Positions 36,984 to 40,020 of a stretch of DNA of 40,020 bases are shown here, piece by piece. The translations under genes were made by a program, and so were the position numbers. Origin of the DNA: Alphaproteobacteria bacterium (GTDB lineage: Bacteria > Pseudomonadota > Alphaproteobacteria > JAJFFI01); the NCBI GenBank assembly GCA_030066595.1, contig JASJBI010000057.1, positions 1 through 40,020 on the forward strand, read 5' to 3'. Under the pieces are notes generated by a model. That model made no database searches and had not been told where the DNA came from. It worked only from the letters and a program-made list of their open reading frames with translations. Within the stretch, counting starts at the first letter, position 1; each line of letters starts with the position of its first letter.

Positions 36984-37421
36984 ATGGTGAAGGTCTATGC
37001 GTCGAGCGTGATCGAGGCGCCGCCCGACCGGGTCTGGTCGATCCTGCGGGACTTCAACGGCCTGCCCCGCTGGCACCCGTTGATCGAGGCGAGCCGGATT
37101 GAGAACGACGAGCCCGCGGACAAGGTCGGCTGCATCCGCAACTTCACCCTGCAGGACGGCGGCGTGATCCGGGAGCAGCTCTTGACGCTCTCGGACTTCG
37201 ATTACGTCTGCACCTATTCGATCCTCTCGTCGCCCATGGGCGTGCAGAACTACCAGGCGACGCTCCGGCTCGTCCCGGTCACGGACGGCGGGCGCACCTT
37301 CGTCGAGTGGTCCGCCGAGTTCGAGTGCGACCCGGGACGCGAGGACGAGTTGCGCCGGCAGATCGGTCAGGGCGTGTTCCAGACCGGCTTCGATTCCCTC
37401 AAGGGCCTGGTCGGCGGCTAG
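36984..37421 (+). CDS. SRPBCC (START-like) family protein
   Basis: 145 residues, the size of a single helix-grip domain. It begins VYASSVIEAPPDRVWSILRD and keeps the pattern of polyketide-cyclase/Bet-v1-like ligand-binding proteins. The sequence WHP...ENDEPADKVGCIRNF and TDGGRTFVEWSAEFE closely parallels the N-terminal domain of the next protein, so the two arose by duplication. It likely binds a hydrophobic or aromatic small molecule; any catalysis is unknown. Confidence 0.85.
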   Translation: MVKVYASSVIEAPPDRVWSILRDFNGLPRWHPLIEASRIENDEPADKVGCIRNFTLQDGGVIREQLLTLSDFDYVCTYSILSSPMGVQNYQATLRLVPVTDGGRTFVEWSAEFECDPGREDELRRQIGQGVFQTGFDSLKGLVGG

Positions 37422-37431
37422 GACCCGTCCC

Positions 37432-38952
37432 ATGCCGAAGATCTTCAAGAGCACGGTCATCGACGCGGCCGTCGACGAGGTCTGGGGGCTGCTGCGCGAC
37501 TTCAACGGGCACGACCGCTGGCATCCGGCGGTCGCCTTCAGCGAGATCGAGGGCGGGAAATATCCGGACCAGGTCGGCTGCGTCCGAAACTTCCGCTTGC
37601 GCGGCGGCGGGACCATCCGCGAACAGCTCTTGGCGTTGTCTGACAGCGCGCGCAGTTTCACCTATTGCATCCTCGACGCCCCCTTGCCGCTCTACGATTA
37701 CGTCGCGAGCGTTGCGCTCAAGCCCGTCACCGACGGCGGGCGCACACTCTGGACCTGGCGCTGCGAGTTCGACGCGCCCGCCGAGCGGGCGGCCGAGCTG
37801 GTGCGGCTTGTGGGCGAAGACATCTACGAAGCGGGCTTCGCGGCCATCCGCTCGGTGCTGTCGGGTCAGGCGGCGTCCTCGGCCGGGACTGTCCGCGTGG
37901 CCCGTGCGCGCAGCGAAGCGGTCGCCGCGGCATCACCGGGCGCGGTGGTAGGCCCCACGGCGGATGCCATTTCCGCGGGCGCCATCGTGGTCCACGAATA
38001 CGGCGGTCCCGAAGTGTTGCGTTGGGAGACGGTCTCTGCGCCGCCTCCGGGGCGCGGCGAGGTCCGGCTACGGCAGACCGCGGTGGGCGTCAACTATATC
38101 GACGTCTACTGCCGGGAAGGCCGCTTCGACCTGTTGGTGCCGCCGGGCGTTCCGGGCATGGAGGCGGCCGGCGTGGTCCTCGACGCGGGGCCCGAGGTTT
38201 ACGGCATCGGGCCCGGCGACCGGGTCGGCTATGCCTGCCCGCCGGTCGGCGCCTACGCCGAGGTGCGCACCATGCCGGCGGACCTGCTCGTGGTTCTGCC
38301 GGACGGCGTCAGCGACGAGGTCGCGGCGGCGGGCCTCTTGAAGGGGATCACCGCCGAATTCCTTCTGCACCGGGTCCATCCGGTGAAATCCGGCGACGTG
38401 GTGCTGGTGCACGCGGCGGCGGGCGGTGTGGGCCTGTTGCTGTGCCAATGGGCGCGGGCGCTGGGCGCGACCGTGATCGGCACTGTGGGCAGCGCGGAAA
38501 AAGCGGCGCTCGCGCGCGCGAACGGCTGCGCCTATCCGGTGCTGTACCGCGAGCAGGACTTCGCCGACGCGGTCATGGATATCACCGGCGGGCAGGGGGC
38601 CGATGTGGTCTACGACGCGGTCGGCCGCGACACCTTCGAGAAATCCTGCGCGGCGCTCGCCGTGCACGGACATCTGGTGTCCTACGGACAGGCCTCGGGG
38701 GACCTGGAGCCGGTCGACGTCGGCGGCCTCGCCTCAAAATCGGCCACGGTCTCGCGGCCGAACTACGGCCATTTCATTGCCACGCCGCAGGCGCTGCGCG
38801 CGATCACGGACCGCCTGTTCGAGGCGCTGCGGACGGGAACCATTCATGTCGAGCCGCGGCAGCGCTATCCGCTCGCCGAAGCCGCCCGGGCGCATCGGGA
38901 CCTGGAGTCCCGCAAGACAATGGGCGCAACGATCCTGACGGTGGGCGGTTGA
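37432..38952 (+). CDS. SRPBCC domain fused to a quinone oxidoreductase (MDR family)
   Basis: 506 residues. Residues 1-142 are an SRPBCC domain paralogous to the preceding gene (FNGHDRWHPAV, DQVGCVRNF, TDGGRTLWTWRCEF). A 40-residue Ala/Arg/Ser linker leads to a medium-chain reductase of the quinone oxidoreductase type (about 185-506). That domain shows HEYGGPEVLRWE, GVNYIDVYCREG, GMEAAGVV and the NADPH loop VHAAAGGVGLL near residue 325. No structural-zinc cysteines are visible, which fits QOR. The enzyme should reduce quinones or enones with NADPH, with the SRPBCC part presenting the substrate. The frame is uninterrupted. Confidence 0.9.
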   Translation: MPKIFKSTVIDAAVDEVWGLLRDFNGHDRWHPAVAFSEIEGGKYPDQVGCVRNFRLRGGGTIREQLLALSDSARSFTYCILDAPLPLYDYVASVALKPVTDGGRTLWTWRCEFDAPAERAAELVRLVGEDIYEAGFAAIRSVLSGQAASSAGTVRVARARSEAVAAASPGAVVGPTADAISAGAIVVHEYGGPEVLRWETVSAPPPGRGEVRLRQTAVGVNYIDVYCREGRFDLLVPPGVPGMEAAGVVLDAGPEVYGIGPGDRVGYACPPVGAYAEVRTMPADLLVVLPDGVSDEVAAAGLLKGITAEFLLHRVHPVKSGDVVLVHAAAGGVGLLLCQWARALGATVIGTVGSAEKAALARANGCAYPVLYREQDFADAVMDITGGQGADVVYDAVGRDTFEKSCAALAVHGHLVSYGQASGDLEPVDVGGLASKSATVSRPNYGHFIATPQALRAITDRLFEALRTGTIHVEPRQRYPLAEAARAHRDLESRKTMGATILTVGG

Positions 38953-39063
38953 GGTCCTCCCGAGACCCGTGCGACAGGATCGGTGATTTGGCTGAGACCG
39001 GACCGCATGCATCGTCACGACCGCTTACCACCTCGGGCAGACGCCGATTGGATCATGCCTTAG
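38953..39063. other. Spacer between operon end and insertion sequence
   Basis: No gene or clear terminator is seen. The sequence runs directly into the CTAG target duplication of the insertion sequence. Confidence 0.4.
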
Positions 39064-39076
39064 CTAGGTTGGGGAC

Positions 39077-39448
39077 TCATTCGATCCATGCGGTGACGAT
39101 TGCTGCGAGAGCCAAGGCGGCCATGTAGTTGCGGGCGAGGCGGTCGTATCTGGTTGCGATGCGTCGCCAGTTCTTCAGTTTGCGGAACAGTCGTTCGATG
39201 ACGTTGCGTCTGCGATAGGCGCTTCGATCAATCGGGTAAGGCGTTGTTCTCGAGGCGGTTGAGGGGATGACGGCTTTGATCCGCCGCTCGGCGAGCCAAT
39301 TGCGGAAGTGCTCCGCATCGTAGGCCTTGTCCGCAATGAGACGTTTGGGCGCCGTGACGGCGGCCATGATCGGTACGGCCATGGTGATGTCGGCGACATT
39401 GCCGGGTGTTAGGGTGAAGGCGACCGGTCGGCCGCGATCATCGGCCAA
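39077..39448 (-). CDS. IS427-like transposase, frame B
   Basis: Continues the transposase in the -1 frame. From the slippery run it reads EETQAIGRSRSGRTSKIHAL, then ADDRGRPVAF, LIADKAYDAEHF (second Asp), and IERLFRKLKNWRRIATRYDR (with the DDE glutamate in NVIERLF). Its stop falls inside the terminal repeat. The listed start is only the first in-frame start-like codon. Independent initiation is less likely than fusion to frame A. Confidence 0.85.
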   Translation of the reverse strand: MADDRGRPVAFTLTPGNVADITMAVPIMAAVTAPKRLIADKAYDAEHFRNWLAERRIKAVIPSTASRTTPYPIDRSAYRRRNVIERLFRKLKNWRRIATRYDRLARNYMAALALAAIVTAWIE

Positions 39449-39834
39449 AGCATGGATTTTGCTCGTCCGCCCGCTCCGCGAGCGTCCGATCGCTTGCGTT
39501 TCCTCCCCCCTTTTCCGCCTGCCGCCGAGCGGTGGGCTTTAGCGTGAGAGCTGTCGAGGCAGAGTTCTTCCGGAACCGAACCGGCGGCGGCAATCTTCTC
39601 GAACAGACGTTGCCAAATGCCGCGCCTGGACCACGGGTTGTAGCGGTTATAGATCGTCGTCGGAGGGCCGTGGGCCCGCGGGCAGTCACGCCAACGACAA
39701 CCGGTTTTCAGGACTTGACGGATGCCGCTGATCACGCGGCGATCGTCGACACGCGGCTTGCCGGGTTTGCCGCGAGGAAGATGCGGCTCGATCGCCACCC
39801 AGGCTCCATCCGATAGCCAGAACAAATGCGCCAT
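39409..39834 (-). CDS. IS427-like transposase, frame A
   Basis: 141 codons from the ATG at 39834. It begins FWLSDGAWVAIEPHLPRGKPG and holds the N-terminal domain and the first catalytic Asp in LCLDSSHAKAHRSAAGGKGG. After GGKGG the reading changes to non-family sequence. A slippery run (AAAAGGGGGG on the minus strand, 39505-39514) sits exactly where similarity jumps by -1 into frame B. The functional transposase is therefore probably the -1 frameshift product spanning 39834 to 39077. Confidence 0.88.
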   Translation of the reverse strand: MAHLFWLSDGAWVAIEPHLPRGKPGKPRVDDRRVISGIRQVLKTGCRWRDCPRAHGPPTTIYNRYNPWSRRGIWQRLFEKIAAAGSVPEELCLDSSHAKAHRSAAGGKGGRKRKRSDARGAGGRAKSMLWPMIAADRSPSP

Positions 39835-39912
39835 AGCAGCCCTGTTCGGTCAAACAAACCCAAAAGGGCCCTAATTCGCCTTTAGAATCAATATGTTGTA
39901 TGAGTCCCCAAC

Positions 39913-40020
39913 CTAGTGCACGACCTGCGCCAGGTTGCTCACGAGGTCGGCCAGGTTCTCCCGCGCCGCGCCCTCGATCACCAGCCGCTCGCGCTCCTTC
40001 GCGTCGAAGGTCTCCGTGAA
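39913..40020 (-). CDS. C-terminal 35 codons of an unidentified protein (5' part beyond window)
   Basis: The minus-strand frame is open from the right edge to a TAG at 39913-39915, reading FTETFDAKERERLVIEGAA, then RENLADLVSNLAQVVH. I do not recognise the family. Composition and codon use fit a real gene end. The stop is formed by the CTAG that the insertion sequence duplicated, so the element landed exactly at the stop and left the protein intact. Confidence 0.55.
   Translation of the reverse strand, partial: FTETFDAKERERLVIEGAARENLADLVSNLAQVVH

Larger units (their letters stand above)
39068..39912 (-). mobile_element. IS5-family insertion sequence (IS427-like), 845 bp
   Basis: The 13-bp ends GTTGGGGACTCAT (39068-39080) and ATGAGTCCCCAAC (39900-39912) are perfect inverted repeats. 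They are flanked by CTAG on both sides (39064-39067 and 39913-39916), read as a 4-bp target duplication. Because CTAG is a palindrome, a 2-bp TA duplication with slightly longer ends is equally possible. The element carries two overlapping transposase frames. Intact ends suggest recent insertion. Confidence 0.9.

Noticed and set aside
35199..37661. Very long minus-strand open frame opposite the flotillin gene
   Set aside because: It mirrors the repetitive Glu/Arg/Ala codons of the coiled coil; it has no recognisable domain, and the plus-strand SPFH and SRPBCC proteins are convincing.

Overview
The window is GC-rich and densely coded. It is most likely from an alphaproteobacterium. The main reason is the minus-strand block rplU-rpmA-obgE-proB-proA-nadD-rsfS-rlmH-gpmI-envC-like-ctpA-yibQ-like, a gene order I associate with that class. 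Placement in a Rhodospirillales-like lineage is only a guess.

Region by region. (1) 1-4110, plus strand: a tightly overlapping sugar-acid operon. It has a truncated 2-hydroxyacid dehydrogenase, a KDPG-type aldolase, an RraA/HMG-aldolase-like protein, a KDG kinase (PfkB family), an SDR dehydrogenase, and a cupin closely resembling 2,4'-dihydroxyacetophenone dioxygenase. (2) 4115-16356, minus strand: the housekeeping block, with a strong promoter ahead of rplU, an intrinsic terminator between rpmA and obgE, and a TVP38/DedA-like membrane protein upstream. (3) 16542-16631: tRNA-Ser(CGA). (4) 16850-23905, plus strand: a [NiFe]-hydrogenase maturation cluster, hypF-hypC-SIS isomerase-hypD-hypE-nickel permease-hypA. 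It starts with a fragment of an NHL-repeat-like gene just after the tRNA. It ends where hypA is cut after about a dozen codons by the tail of an IS6-family transposase. No hydrogenase subunit genes are in the window.

(5) 24036-38952: a GntR/FCD repressor facing a long plus-strand gene set. The set encodes an FAH-family hydrolase, an alpha/beta hydrolase, an amidohydrolase, a branched-chain-amino-acid-type ABC importer (two permeases, binding protein, ATPase), an ABC ATPase fused to a Tm-1-like (UPF0261) domain, a Tm-1-type TIM-barrel protein, a flotillin-like protein, an SRPBCC protein and an SRPBCC-quinone oxidoreductase fusion. An 8-bp perfect inverted repeat lies in the divergent promoter, and its half-site recurs in front of the repressor gene. 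This looks like one substrate-inducible uptake and breakdown system with an unknown substrate, and it is the best candidate for an undescribed system here. (6) 39068-39912: an intact-looking IS5-family element (IS427-like) with a likely -1 frameshift. It sits exactly at the stop codon of a minus-strand gene that runs off the right edge.
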